Positions 22,611 to 34,829 of a stretch of DNA of 60,000 bases are shown here, one piece after another. The translations under genes and the position numbers were made by a program. The stretch spans positions 12,090,501 through 12,150,500 of the forward strand of contig NC_088320.1 in assembly GCF_910592395.1 (NCBI RefSeq). Reading direction: 5' to 3'. The first letter of the stretch is position 1; each line of letters begins with the position of its first letter. The notes below the pieces were generated by a model. It ran no database searches. It was not told where the DNA came from and saw only the letters and a list, made by a program, of their open reading frames with translations. Origin of the DNA: Lineus longissimus (lineage: Eukaryota; Nemertea; Pilidiophora; Heteronemertea; Lineidae).

Positions 22611-23439
22611 GACCAGAATCATATTTTTTATTTCTGGCAGATAAACAGAACTAATTTTGGGAATATTTTTTGTGGCGATCCATAGATTTTCAATAGCGCA
22701 GGATGTGTGAAAATTGGTCCAATAAGTGTCTCAAACAGCAAGTACACTATTTATAAAACTTACTTATAATACAAAATAAACTACCTTGCCTTCCTTTGTT
22801 GGGTACTGGGCAGGCTTGGTATGGTGAATAAGTCTTGGAAACACAGAGCAACCTTTAGAATAGAGCAAGAAGCCTGGCATGCCTGTGCCTGAATCCTCAA
22901 TCATTCTCAATGTGAATATACGAGATAAAATGGGCACCCTAGTATGTTCGTTGCAGACGATTCGAGATTACTGGATACAGTCTGATAAACCATCTTATAA
23001 TTGGCGATTGGTTCTGGCAAAATCAATGGATAATTCTGATAATGCACTCCTGCTGAATTGATAGAATTAATAGAATTAATAGAATTAATTCCCAAAGTTT
23101 ACATTATTTTAAACACAAATCGGAAGATCGCCGAGATCGAATGTTGATCTTGCACGGTATTAGAGAATACCAAAAGCAGGATGGTGCACCAAATCCCCTT
23201 AAAATCATACACACATTGGTAAAATCACTTGACTAAAAGTTGAGGGGAAAAATATGGACACAGAAAGATGAATAATAGCTGGATAGAAGGCATGTAGAAT
23301 TTGATTTATGCTAATTTGAGCCAATTTGAAGAATTCCTATCTAAATTTACAGAAAAATGTACATGAAAGTGTACATAACTGGACGAAATAAACTTTGAAT
23401 GTATTTTCCAGCCAAACTAAGAATATTATACCTTTTTTG
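22611..23439. other. intronic sequence, no gene recognised
   Basis: AT-rich sequence. The short frame at 22879-23061 has no motif; a triple AATTGATAG-like repeat at 23055-23090 is a simple repeat. Confidence 0.45.
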
Positions 23440-24288
23440 ATATGATTGGGAGGATATATTGGACTATATTTCTACCTCAGGTGAAGTTCAAAGTCACGTG
23501 GGCCACAAGGTCAAATTCAAGGTCAAAAAGGTCATCACTCTTTGAAACACCCCAATGTAAAAAGTAATGTCAGATTTGGAATCATTGCTAAATTCCTCTG
23601 CTAGAAATACCAACTTTATCAAATTTGACAAATCGGTTACAGAGATATGATCATTTGAATATTGTCAGCAATGCCCTTTTTGGCCAAAATTGCGAAAATT
23701 GGGTGGGCTGTATCTCGGGAACCATACGTCAGAATAAAATAAAATTGGGAATATCAGCTTTTTCTCCAAAAATAAGCATATTAATCACATTTCAGTAAAA
23801 TCGAAGGGGGTATGTTTTACTTTTTACATTTTTTGGGTGATTCAACACGGAATGACCCCTTTGTGACCTTGGAAATTAGGTCCAGGTCAAAATGTTTCAA
23901 TCACGATGTTAAGCTAGATCAGATCAATCAATGACATCTGAATATCACACAGTGAAAGTTTCTTAGATAGGATATGGTATATTACCCACATTGGATTGTA
24001 TGACCTTGACCTACTTACACCTGAAAAGTAGGTCTCATTGACCTTAATTTTTGTCATGAAGTTTCATCAGAGGTATCCACAGAGAAAAACCCATGATCCG
24101 AGCTATCCGGTTTCACAAGATATTAAAAAAATATAGTTTTCAAAGATGGCCGCCTTGAGCCCTAAAAGTAGGACAAACTGCAATGATTTTTGGGATGTCA
24201 AGTCGCGTTGTCATAAGACATCCACCTACCATTGTTGACGGACGACAAACAAGACGTGATGACATAAGCTCACCAAGGTGAGCTAAAA
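23440..24288 (-). repeat. AGCTCACC-ended repeat, related family
   Basis: The right end reads TGACGGACGACAAACAAGACG followed by AAGCTCACCAAGGTGAGCTA, an end hairpin of the same style as copy 1. The body has GGTCAAATTCAAGGTCAAAAAGG and TGACCTTG motifs. It is a relative of the other tandem repeats but with a different body. Confidence 0.6.
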
Positions 24289-24376
24289 AATGCTAACGCC
24301 GCCATTTAATATCACCTATGTCGTGTGCCAGTTCCCCATTCTTTGTCTGGCCTTCAAAGCAAGTAGTACTACTTAC

Positions 24377-24740
24377 GTGGCAATACAGGTTTTGTTGTTG
24401 CCCATGTTCCTTGTTTGGAAAAGGTGTAATCTTGTGCTTCGATAATGCCGAACGCTTTGTCCCAATCTGGATCACTATCAAGGGACAACTCAGTATTGAA
24501 TGCATCTCCACATGCCTCTTTTACTGCAGCCTTAAATTGTGTCTCTGTTAAGTCAGCTAATTGGTTTGTAGCATCTTCACAGAAGGATGTGCAGCGAACT
24601 GGTCCTTCTCCATCAGGATCAGGGTGACGAGTGAACAACTTCACTTTTGTTGGCAGGGCAGATTCATTGAATTTATTCCGCGTTGTTTCGACACTGAGTC
24701 TCGTCAACAGTGCTCTTTTTGGATAAGACCACATCCAATG
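24377..24740 (-). CDS. internal exon of the gene ending at 17732
   Basis: The exon is bounded by an acceptor (TTTTGTTTTCATTTCCAG, ending 24741) and a consensus donor GTAAGT (24376-24371). It is 364 bp, open throughout, and ends one base into a codon. The exon at 18414 supplies the missing two bases to make a Pro codon and keeps the frame open for another 226 codons. The encoded stretch includes LPTKVKLFTRHPDPDGEGP, an RCTSFC pair of cysteines and an acidic SLDSDPDWDKAF. I recognise no domain here. Upstream exons lie beyond 24740 and were not found in the window. Introns this long and repeat-filled are usual for invertebrate genes. Confidence 0.65.
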
Positions 24741-25298
24741 CTGGAAATGAAAACAAAACATTCAGGGACCATACCACTTTCAAAGGAAGTATCCAATTTC
24801 GTATTATACGACTGTCACTAGTGTTAGTATACAGGCCTACCCGATAAAAAAGACTTAATCCAATCTGATGAGGGGGCACTGAAATATGCCATGTACATGC
24901 CCCCCAAAAAAAACTACACTGAAATCAACATTTTTACCAACTTGCATGCCAGCTAGACTCACGCGCCTTCTGATTCCCACATTAATATCAAGTTGGCATA
25001 GACAGGTTTCGCAACCCAAACAATGATGAAGTACGAAACTACGATAGGCTGTCATGTCATAAAGTCCTGTGCAAATTCATTTACGTGACACTCGTATCAT
25101 CAAGCAGTTTGTATGAGGAAATCAGTCAAGTTTTCAAAAATGAAGTGGTCTAGGGACCATGTGGCTCACATTGACAAAACACTTTTTATACCATGTAAAT
25201 CATAATAACATGCATGACATAGTCCACATGGCGATAGTATGTCAGCTGACGTTAGGAGTTGTAGAACATTCCCTGGGCTTTGTTTAGGTACAAAGGTC
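24741..25298. other. no gene recognised
   Basis: Intronic or intergenic. No splice-bounded exon matching the phase of the 24377-24740 exon was found. Confidence 0.4.
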
Positions 25299-25301
25299 TA
25301 A

Positions 25302-25925
25302 GGCTGATGTTACATAGGAATGAGCTACTCACGCCACATTTTTCATCGACTCACGGCTCATTTTCACGTGTCACTCCTCATTTGTCACAAGTGACCGCGG
25401 CGGTTTACATACAGATCACTTTTTGCTCGTTCATTTGTCACTTGGATTTTCTCGGCGACGCACATGGACTCAGAAGAAGAGATGGCAGCCATGCTGCTCC
25501 TGATGGAGAATAGAAAACGAAAGCGGCGGCGACGGACGAGAACAATGTGGTACATAAAATTGCTGCATTTTTGTTATTGTTTCTCATTTCCAATCGAAAT
25601 TAGCTATTGTATTAATGTGTAAACTAATGAAAATGCCGAAAAGTAGCTATACTCATAGTTTTGAAGGCGATATCGCTACAAATACACATGGACGTCCACT
25701 TTCTTTGCCAGCTCATTTCACAAAGAACGGACATGTCCATTCATCGCCTCACTCGTGAAATGACATGAAATGACGTGAGACGACGTATGCGGGCAAAACT
25801 TACAAAATTCACTTCAATGAGAACAGGTCAATAGGTTTTCCAATGTCCATTCATCAGGTCACGAATGACGAGTGACAAATGAGTCGTGAGTCGATGTAAA
25901 ACGTGAGGTCTATGTAACTTCAGCC
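25302..25925 (+). mobile_element. PIF/Harbinger derivative (624 bp)
   Basis: Both ends are flanked by TAA (25299-25301 and 25926-25928), the PIF/Harbinger target. The left end is GGCTGATGTTACATAG and the right end, reverse-complemented, GGCTGAAGTTACATAG. Similarity between the arms continues for about 80 bases (CATCGACTCACG.CTCAT, TGTCACT). It carries the first exon of a Harbinger transposase and nothing of the catalytic part, so it is an internally deleted copy. Confidence 0.85.
25464..25552 (+). pseudogene. N-terminal exon of a HARBI1-like transposase
   Basis: ATG 25464 opens MDSEEEMAAMLLLMENRKRK followed by an Arg-run and TRTMW. An acidic start, a Leu/Ala helix and a basic run before a W is the usual N-terminus of Harbinger nucleases, and a similar basic run precedes WWVRPW in the full-length element at 57.8 kb. 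A possible donor GTACAT follows at 25553. The DDE domain is absent. It is a relic left by internal deletion. Confidence 0.65.
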
Positions 25926-25978
25926 TAATGCATTTATAAACCTGTGCTGTGGTGTTCCAAACAATGAACCAACCTCAG

Positions 25979-26076
25979 TTCTTGATATTGAAGTGATGAG
26001 GGCAGCATGGAGCGTTGTTATGTTAGGTTCTTGATATTGACGTGATGAGGGCAGCATGTAGCGTTGTTGTGTTAGT
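25979..26076 (+). repeat. 49-bp tandem duplication
   Basis: TTCTTGATATTGA.GTGATGA followed by GGGCAGCATG.AGCGTTGTT.TGTTAG occurs twice with three differences. Confidence 0.85.
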
Positions 26077-26100
26077 AAGGAATAATAATTATATTCCTGG

Positions 26101-26212
26101 TTAGTTCATAGCTCCAGCGGTTAAGAAACGTGCCACTGCTTTTAAAACAGGATACAGACGACGAGGAAAGCAGCGGTGTTGTATAGACTTCCCTAAGGTG
26201 AGCCAAAAATGA
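26101..26212 (-). repeat. AGGTGAGC-family fragment, copy 4
   Basis: Only the end of the repeat is present: TTCATAGCTCCAGCGGTTAA, GAAACGTGCCACTG, GATACAGACGACGAGG and CTAAGGTGAGCCAAAAATGA. Confidence 0.7.
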
Positions 26213-28229
26213 GGATTTAAAATGAGCATTTTTGGCCATTTCTGATGACCACCGATGGTCACTGATGTCCTCCATCTGATCATGAGGGCAACAGAGAGAT
26301 TACCATGGCAATGTCGCGACGTCACAACGCATTTGGGGCACGTCATGACGTTATCGGCCCCAACACAGCAACAAGCTAAAAACCAATTTTTTGTCACCCT
26401 TCCGCGATACGGCAGATCAACTTCTTGATGCTTTTGCTTATATTCTCAATACAAAGTGATGAATTGTTACTAACAGGTCTGGTGTATACTCGATATAATA
26501 GGGTCTTCAAGTGGTCCACCTCTTTTGCTGGTTCGATCGGGGCTAATCCGGATGCATCTGGATCAAATTGGGTCGTCTAAACGCGATCGGGCCTAATGCG
26601 GTCTCATCTGGACTAATTTTTTATCTATATGCATGCGTATTGGATATGGTACTTCGGCAATACTTCCTTTCATTATAAACACGTGTATTTTCGTGAGAAT
26701 TAATGTCGTTTTGATTGTCAGTTTTATAGTATTTTCTCTTGGCTTATTTTCATTATTCCAATATGGTGAAGGATAAGTTCACGGACACGGTTGTTTTCGA
26801 TCTCATACATATTTGGAGCGATCAATCCATTCAGCGGAAGCTAGACAGCAGCTAACATAAGAACGAGCTTGCCTAGTACCATTATAACCCGCATTGTGGC
26901 GCTAAATCGGTGACGCCACCGCGACATCCTGCGAATTATTGGTGGAACCAAAAGAAATTAGTCCACATCAGTCCTCATTGCTGTTGAGCGTCTACTCTAT
27001 ACGGGTACAATAAAATGAGACCACATCCAGTCTGGAATGGGGTTCGATCGGATCGGAATGCGGTCTTATGCGGTCTTTTTGGAAAGCGTCTAAACGGCCC
27101 TATAGAGTTTTACAAAATGGCGGCCGATACTCAGAAAGTATGCTGTACTCTTGTTTGCAAATTTTTAAAATCTCAATTTATTTTGCAACCTTACAATTTA
27201 CTGGAGAGGCTGATGCAAGGCTGTAACTTTGCACATGTAGAGGCCATTTCCTTTTATTCAAATAGTCCCTCCAAAAAGGTTTTGGTTTAAGTTGATACAT
27301 GTTCAACTTCCTGTGTTCCTAATTTGCATAAACTGATAAGGGGCTTCCCTTCCTGTAGGCAAGGGTCTTAGGATCATGGACAGGGAGCAAGACGAGCAAT
27401 CTTGTTTCTCCTGTTTATCAAGTATCATGTAAGTTGTTTGAGAGCCAAATTGGCTTTAAGTTTTGTTAGATTGGAGAGTGGGAATCAGGGATAATCGACC
27501 AGGTCAAATTTATCTTGTGAGTAAACTGTTTATTTACTTTTAGACCCTTTTTCCCAGACTGTGGAAATCCACATGTGCTGCCTATTTGTGAATGCATTTA
27601 TGTACAGCATGTACTATGACATCGATATGGTGTAAGTATTTACCTTCCATGAATGCTCATTTAACCCATTTATTCAACTATCTGCTTTTGTCTAGTAGTC
27701 ATGCTTAGTTGGATATAATTACAGCTTTATTGAATATTTTGGTGAATCTATTATCGTTCGTTTTGAGTTCAGTTTACTATCTGGCATTGGGCCTAGTACT
27801 ATTATGGAATATTTGTTATAAAGTATAACTGTCTCTTTGAGCATTGGGATCCAGTTGTCTTAAAACTTAAGACGATAAAAGTAAAAATATTTCAAAGAAT
27901 CTTTTTTTTCCCGCTTTAACTCCCTCCCATATCGTAGACGTCATATCTAAGTTATCTTTATTTTACGTTTGTCATACTGACTTTAACATTTTAGTAGGTC
28001 TTTGTATGCACATGGCATAGATATGGCCCTCCTGTACATTTATACTGGTGGTGAGACCCATATACAGGCGATTTTTAAAGTCAATTTTCACAGTGAATTC
28101 AAGTGCTCACTTCTACTTCAGTTATCCAATTGCTTCCTTTACCCTTTACTAACACAAAATTATAGGACACCACAAGAAGGAGACAGCTCCGTAAAATCCG
28201 TGAATTTACATGGACGAACAGACAACAAT
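26213..28229. other. no gene recognised; weak inverted-repeat element at 26497-27106
   Basis: About 2 kb without a supportable exon. Within it 26497 starts ATAGGGTCTTCAAG and 27106 closes with an ATAGGGCCGTTTAGACGC-like end read in reverse. Inside, GATCGGGCCTAATGCGGTCTC and a reverse-oriented relative recur, so a non-autonomous transposon is possible. Ends are imperfect and no clear target duplication was found. Confidence 0.4.
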
Positions 28230-28506
28230 CTGTCAAATGAAACGGTCAGGGGCCATTGTGCTCACCGTATAGATATTTGGTGGTCAGGAATTCATCCTGG
28301 TAAAGAAACATGCTACATGTATAGTATATAGGTCAAACCAAAGTCGGTATGACATGTGATGTACCCTTGCTTGGAGTACCTACCATAAAAATATCGAAAA
28401 ACAAGTCACTAATGAAACGGACAGGGGCTATTGTACTCACCGTATAGATATTTGGTGCTTTGGAATTCATCCAGGTTAAGAAACATTGTACATGTATAGT
28501 ATACCA

Positions 28507-29595
28507 GCATTGTACCCGTGGCGCAGGCAGGTTCAAATGGGCTATACCTTGAATAGATTGAATTGCAATGAAAATATAATGCAATATCAAAGGAGCAATA
28601 TCGAAGAGACAAATTAAACCAACCATTTGTCCACAGACTCGGACCCTGTGGCGTGCTGTATGCGTGCATATAAAAGTAAATCAATTGGTCCGAATGAGAT
28701 GATGAGGCAATGTGAATATACCTCGTTCCTTAGTCAGCAATATGCCCCTTTTTATACGGAGATGAAGGAGAACCCAGATAGGCCTTCACATGTCGGCCTC
28801 CAAATGGCTCGGACCAATTGCACTATCACTACTAAAACTTTAAAATGCATGCTTCTCCTACATGTAGCATGATCTCGGGCAAGGCACTTAGTCGACAGGC
28901 AAGCTAGAAGTTCAGCACCGTGAGCAGCTCCTTGATAAGGCCATGCCAAGTTCAGAGTGCCTCTTCAGATACATCAAGTTTTGAAAGCTGTGGTGAGCAC
29001 ATAAACATACCATTGTAACCTTAATTTGAAAATCCCTTCATAATCAAGGGCTAGCTCTGGCTAATACAGTACCAATATACGATAGACCATCAATTTGACC
29101 CCAGCTCCTTACTGCGGGAAAACCCAAGTCCAGCAACCAAAAGTATCAAAATACATTTTTGTTTACATTTGAACTACACACATGCGTTTGTTCACAATTT
29201 CTTTCCCGCGAAATCTCGAAGATCAGGTGACCTACAATCGTGGATTGAAAATAACATTAACCTTGGTTCAGCAGGTCAACACGTGTACAGGCTGTTCCAA
29301 TCATCCCCCTACAGCCAGCCGTTCAACAGGTAGTGTTAGTCACCCCACAGGGAGTGCAGGTGATTCATTAATCCTCTGCATAACTGAACAGCAATGGCTT
29401 GGCTTCCGTGAGTGTTAAGGAGAATTGACCGTGTCCGATTAAAAATCCCTCATTACTGCTCCGCTGAAGTAAATTTCCGAAAATAAACATGACGTTGCAT
29501 CAGGATAACATATCACCTGCAAACGTGCAAAATTTCGAGACGAAACACGACCCCCAAATGGCACTTTAGCGAGCCGCCTTATAGTATTATGATAT
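28507..29595 (+). mobile_element. CCCGTGGCGCAGG family, copy 1
   Basis: Starts near TGTACCCGTGGCGCAGGCAG. It runs through ATTGAATTGCAATGAAAAT, TTTGTCCACAGACTCGGACC, GCCCCTTTTTATACGGAGA and TTCAGCAGGTCAAC to a tail near TTAAAAATCCCTCATTACTGC. Copies 2 and 3 share all these blocks in the same order. Partial frames exist (28627-28872) but are not conserved as intact proteins between copies. Non-autonomous, class unknown. Confidence 0.7.
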
Positions 29596-31299
29596 AGATA
29601 GGTCAAACCAAAGTCGGTATGACGTGATATATCGTTGCTTGGAGTAAGTACCATAAGAATATCATCAAAAACAAGTCACTAATAAACGACATATTGCACT
29701 TTTTACCTATTTTAGTTTTGGCCTCCTGGTGGCCAAGTTGAGTACCAGATCAGATCGAAATTCGGTGTCCGAGGTTACATGACGTAGGGAGTCATTGACA
29801 TAGGGAGTCGTGTACCACACTCAAACAACCAATTTACGCCATTTGACCTCTGTGACCTTGAAAAGCAGGTCAAATCAAAAACTCATATGGTATGTGATGT
29901 ATCCTTGCTAGGAGAACCTACCATAAAAATGTTATTGAAAACGAATCAATAATGAGCGAGATATCACACTTTCTAGGTTTTCACTTTTGGCCCCCTGGTG
30001 GCCAAGTTGAGAATCAGACTGGACTGAAATTCAGGGTCAGAGGCCAGCTGACCTAGGGGGTCCTTTGTACAAAGTCTCAAGTTCATAGCCTTAGGGGTTA
30101 ACAAACGTGCCACAGTTACGCTCAAATGGCCAATTTACGCCATTTGACCTCTGTGACCTTGACAAGTACGTCTAATCAAAAACCCGTATCATATGTGATG
30201 AATCCTTGCTAAGAGTATCTACCATAAAATGCTTACCAGTGAGATATCACACTATTTATGTTTTCAGTTTTGGCCCCCTAGTGATCAAGTCAAGAATCAG
30301 ACCAAACCGAAATTCAGTTTCAAAGGTCATCTGACCTAGGGGGTCATGCAAACAAAGTTTTGAGTCCATAGCCCCAGCAGTTAAGAAACATGCCACTGTT
30401 TTAGAAATAGGATACGACGGACGACGATGACGACGAGGGACACTGCGGTGTTGTATAGACTCCCCTACGGTGAGCCAATAAGCGAGATATTGCGCTTTTT
30501 ACCTTTTTTTGTTTAGGTCCTCTGGTTGCCAAGTCGAGAATCAGATCGGATTGAATTTTGGGTGTCAGCAGTTATATGTTGTAGGGAGTCATGTGTACCG
30601 AATTTCAAGTTCATAGCTTTAGCGGTTAAGAAACGTGCCATAGTTACATTGAAACGGCCAATTTACGGCACTTGACCTCTGTGACTTTGAAAATTAGGTC
30701 AAATCAAAAACCTATATGATCTATATAACAAGAGGCCCAAGGGCCTGGCGCTCAGCTGGATGACCTAATAACATAGGACTGAGGATATAAAGTAGTAAAT
30801 ATATGCTTTATACTACTGTTTGAAGGTCAAGAGAACACGTTATACCACTAAAATTTCCAATGCAGAGCTGCCAGCTGGATGAAATATGATTGAACTAATC
30901 AGCCATGGTATGTAAATATTACAGGAGGCAACGGAAGATATCCCTAGTTCAGTATGTTGTATCAGTAGCTTTACAGAAAAAAAGTGTCAGAGAGGATGAG
31001 ACCTCTCCATGGACAACTGTGGTATGTCCAGGCTGGGTTGTACAGCACAAGGATACAAAATGCTGTCTGTAATTGAGAGGTATCCTGATTTAACAGAGGT
31101 CAAAATAAATAGAAATTACCAGTTTGGGACTAGCACCACTTTCTTTTTTTTTAATAAGGTAGAGATTACAGGAGTCAACAAAATTAATTTTATTGAGAGA
31201 AATTGACCTGTCCTGCAGGTGATTAGAATTTACAATACAAAGGGTCGTTTTCATGACATTGTGCTCTACTGCGTATTCCTAGTCATAGTGAGTCGACCT

Positions 31300-32228
31300 G
31301 GAACCAATCTATCCTTGGCGCAGACAGGTTCAAATTGGCTATATCTTGAATAGATCGAATTGCGATGAAAATCTAATGCAATAAAGGAGCAATATCGAAG
31401 AGACAAATTAATCAAACCAATTGTCCACAGACTCGGACCCTGAAATGGCACGATGTATGCGTGCATATAAAAGTATATCAATTGGTCCCATACAGATGAT
31501 GAGGCAATGTCAATATGCCTTGTTCCTTAGTCAGCAATATGCCCCTTTTTATACGGAGAAGAAGGAGAACCCAGATAGGCCTTCACATGTCGGCTTCCAA
31601 ATGGCTCGAACCAACTGTACTATCACTACTATAACTTTAAAATGCGTGCTCCTCCTACATGTAGCAATGTCTCGGCCAAAAAGGCACTTAGTCGACAGGC
31701 AAGCTAGATGTTCAGCACCGTGAGCAGCTCCTTGGTAAGGCCATGTCAGGTTCCGCGCGCCTCATCAGATCCATCAAGTATTGAAAGCTGTGGTGAGCTG
31801 AGCACATAAAAGACCATGGTCACCTTAATTTGAAAATCCCTTCATAATCAAGGGCTACCTCTGACTAAAACAGCACAATAGACCACCAATTTGATCCAGC
31901 TCCTAACTGCGGGAAAACCCAAGTCCAGCAACCAAAAGTACCAAAAATACATTTTTGTTTACATTTGAACTGCACACATGTGTTTGTTTACAATTTCATT
32001 TCCCGCGAAATCTCGAAAATCAGGTGACCTGCAATTGTGGATTGAAAATAACATTAACATCGGTTCAGCAGGTCAGCAGGTATACCGGCTGTTCCAATCA
32101 TCCCCTACAGCAAGCCGTTCAAAAGGTAATGTTATTCACCCCACAGGGAGTGCAAGTAATTGATTAAGCCCCTGCATAACTTAACAGCAATGGCTTGGCT
32201 TCTGTGAGTGGTAAGGAGAATTGACAGT
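31300..32228 (+). mobile_element. CCCGTGGCGCAGG family, copy 2
   Basis: Aligns with copy 1 from CTTGGCGCAGACAGGTTCAA through AATTGTCCACAGACTCGGACC, CTTTTTATACGGAGAAGAAG, CAGGTGACCTGCAATTGTGG and TTCAGCAGGTCAGCAGG to AAGGAGAATTGACAG. It is slightly shorter at both ends than copy 1. Confidence 0.7.
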
Positions 32229-32882
32229 TTTTTTATGGGAGTAACATTATTGTGTTGCTTAAAACGTCTACTTTTTACTCATGTAAGAATCGTAGTACTA
32301 ATAATAACTTCAACTTATTTTCCAGTTATGATAACACAACACGCATCTTCATGATCATGATCTTTCTCAAACTAACTGAATGACCTAATCGCCTTGGACG
32401 CACATTCTAAAATACCTTGGTACCGTAAAGTCAACTTTTAAATGGAAAATGCATAAGCCTCGTTCTGAGAGCGGAGTGTTTTGGACACGCAACCAAGATG
32501 CTCTACCAAAGTTCCCTCGGGTTGCACTAAAATGTGGAAACCATGCACACGTCACGTCAAAGAAATTTCACCTCACTTCAGAAGTTTGAGGCTCTCAAAA
32601 CACTACTTCAAACACAAATCAGTCAAGGAAGCATCAACCACCCTAAGTTTTTTAATGAGCACTACACATATTTGCCGAGAAAAACGCTCCAAATAGCCCA
32701 TTTGCGCGGATTTTAGCATCACTTGAGCGAGCCAATGCGGACTTCCTATGCGCGCTAACATAATGTAAACAACGGCGCTACCGGCGCTCCGGCCGGGCCG
32801 GCGATGGATGGAATTTGCCAAATTTGCACATATTCAAGTTATTTTCGTGGCCTATCTTTTTAAGTTTGAGGTATTCTAGAAT

Positions 32883-33055
32883 AGAAATTGAACCCTCGGC
32901 TCCGGACCTTGGTTGAGTTACCAAGACACTCTCGCGTGGAGCTAAAATTTCGTCCAAACCCTCGCCTGTCGGCTCGGGTTTGGACTGTATTTTAGCTCCA
33001 CCCTCGAGTGTCTTGGTAACTCAACCAAGGTCCTCCGCCTCGGGTTCAATTCCTT
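32883..33055. repeat. foldback (hairpin) element
   Basis: Two arms of about 83 bases face each other around a short loop near 32968. Each contains GGACCTTGGTTGAGTTACCA, AGACACTC, GGAGCTAAAAT and GTCCAAACCC in mirrored order. Arms differ at about ten positions. A long RNA or DNA hairpin is expected. No target duplication could be called. Confidence 0.85.
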
Positions 33056-33276
33056 AAACCTAACCACATATCAATCCGCCCCGACGATCGACACATCCAT
33101 TCGATTCGATAACCCTCGATAAAGTTTGATGAATAAACTAGAACTGAGATTTCACAAGAGCACCTGTGAATTCATGACTCCAGGGTTGTTTTGAGGGCGA
33201 TATTGTAAGAGTTGGTCTTGAGTATGGGGACGTGAAGGTCCGTGTGAGGCACCTGGGGAGAGAAGACTAGTTGAAC

Positions 33277-33326
33277 GATGGGATCATGGAGGTATAAATA
33301 ATTATTTATACCTCCATGATGGGATC
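33277..33326. repeat. 32-bp perfect palindrome flanked by 9-bp direct repeats
   Basis: GATGGGATC occurs at 33277-33285 and 33318-33326. Between them 33286-33317 is a perfect self-complementary sequence centred on TAAATAATTATTTA with arms ATGGAGGTA. Confidence 0.9.
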
Positions 33327-34700
33327 TGACACGGACACTACTATTGATCTCATTATATGAATACCATTTAATTACAAAAAAGTGAAAACAGATCATATCG
33401 TATTCCTTGGCATAAATTAAAATAGGAGTGCGGGAACAAGGTTTTTTAGCAGGAGGAAAGCGAGAACATTTTGCGCCGTCGTATTCCGATTTGGCTGGTT
33501 AGTGGTGAAATCTGCTTTTAATTTTGCATAACATATTCGTTTTTCTAGTTCTAACGTTGTCTGAATTAAAGATGCTTTCCCAATGCTTGAGACATTGCCA
33601 GGAAAACGTGACGTCATTTTGGGCATTCTTCTTACCGCACGCCCTCTCTCTCCGTAAAAGTTCCTGACATGATGTGAAGTGGGAGGGCGCACAATGGGAA
33701 CCACACTGCCGCGATGTTAATAGTTTCTATTTATAGAATTCAGCGGCAGAGATTTTAGGCACGGAAAAAGTGGATTAACTCGGCTAATCTCCATGGATTT
33801 TACCCAGGAAAGTTTTCAAGGCGAGAGAAACATCTGATTTAAGTACTGCGCTTATTAGATTTCATGTTCAGGCCGAAGATTGGCCTAAAACGTGGACAAA
33901 AAGAGTGCATTATCGAGTGTTGGAGAGGTCACGTGATTGGACGGGAAACCTGAACAAAGTTTTCGTGCTTTTAGCTGTCAACATCAATGGCTATAATATA
34001 CTCCTGCAGAATAGTAGCACTAATAGAACTAATTTCCGAAGTTTCCAATAGTTTGAACACAAATCAGAACATCACCCATCAGCTGGACTCAGATCTGCAT
34101 AAATTACAATAAATAATGAAGTCGTCGCTTCAATTTCGCAAAGAAAGTTGACTCCATTCGAAGGTTGTTTTGACCAAATTCTGTTGAACTCATCGTTATA
34201 AGGGCATTTGAACACATTCTCATTGATCTTTTCTATAAACGTGTGAAGTTTCGTACCAAAATACGTTTCCGTAAAGGCTTAAAAAAGAAAATTTGTCACT
34301 TACAAAATCATCGCTCCGGTAGAAATAAAAAGGTCACCGCCATTTTCTTGATGATAGTACTCCAGGTAACCTCGGCGGGAGATTTAAAGCGGGGTCATCC
34401 GGGGTCAAACAACAGTTTTGCTCACTACCGCCAACTGGTGATATAAATCGACACTAATCTATTTTATATCAAAACTTCTGTATCATGAAAACCTTTTCAA
34501 CTTTATTTCAAGCTTTTATCTGCTGGAATAGAGCGTCAAAAAATTGTTTTTTCATTTACGCATTTTGCCCCCTGGGGAGCTGAATTTGAGTCGAATCGCC
34601 CAAATTTTTTTCCGTAAGCAACATTTTCTGCGGTGTTTATAAGCAAGACTAGATTTGAAGTGCCTCGGTTGTATGATTACAAAATGCCCAACTTTGTCTA
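33327..34700. other. no gene recognised inside the 30.7-34.8 kb element
   Basis: About 1.4 kb with short open frames (33417-33704, 34243-34446) that lack motifs and splice borders. Confidence 0.4.
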
Positions 34701-34829
34701 CAGATGGCTAGATGGAAGGATGGCAGGATGGATGGAAGGAAGGACGGACACCAATCGAATAGCTATTTGACTAGCTCCGCTGACTTTGTCAGCTGAGCTA
34801 ATAATACTGGAAGGGGGACGAATAAAGTC

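Larger units (their letters stand above)
30727..34803 (+). mobile_element. AACAAGAGGCCC element (about 4.1 kb)
   Basis: Begins AACAAGAGGCCCAAGGGCCT followed by GGCGCTCAGCTGG and ends with GGACGGACACCAATCG, then CTTTGTCAGCTGAGCTAATA. The start and end CAGCT blocks are roughly inverted. This end style is common in invertebrate non-autonomous repeats. No transposase is visible inside. It contains copy 2 of the CCCGTGGCGCAGG family, a foldback and a short palindrome. Confidence 0.65.

Noticed and set aside
28627-28872. Protein encoded by the CCCGTGGCGCAGG family
   Set aside because: Frames in copies 1, 2 and 3 resemble each other only because the DNA does; stops and shifts differ and no motif is present.
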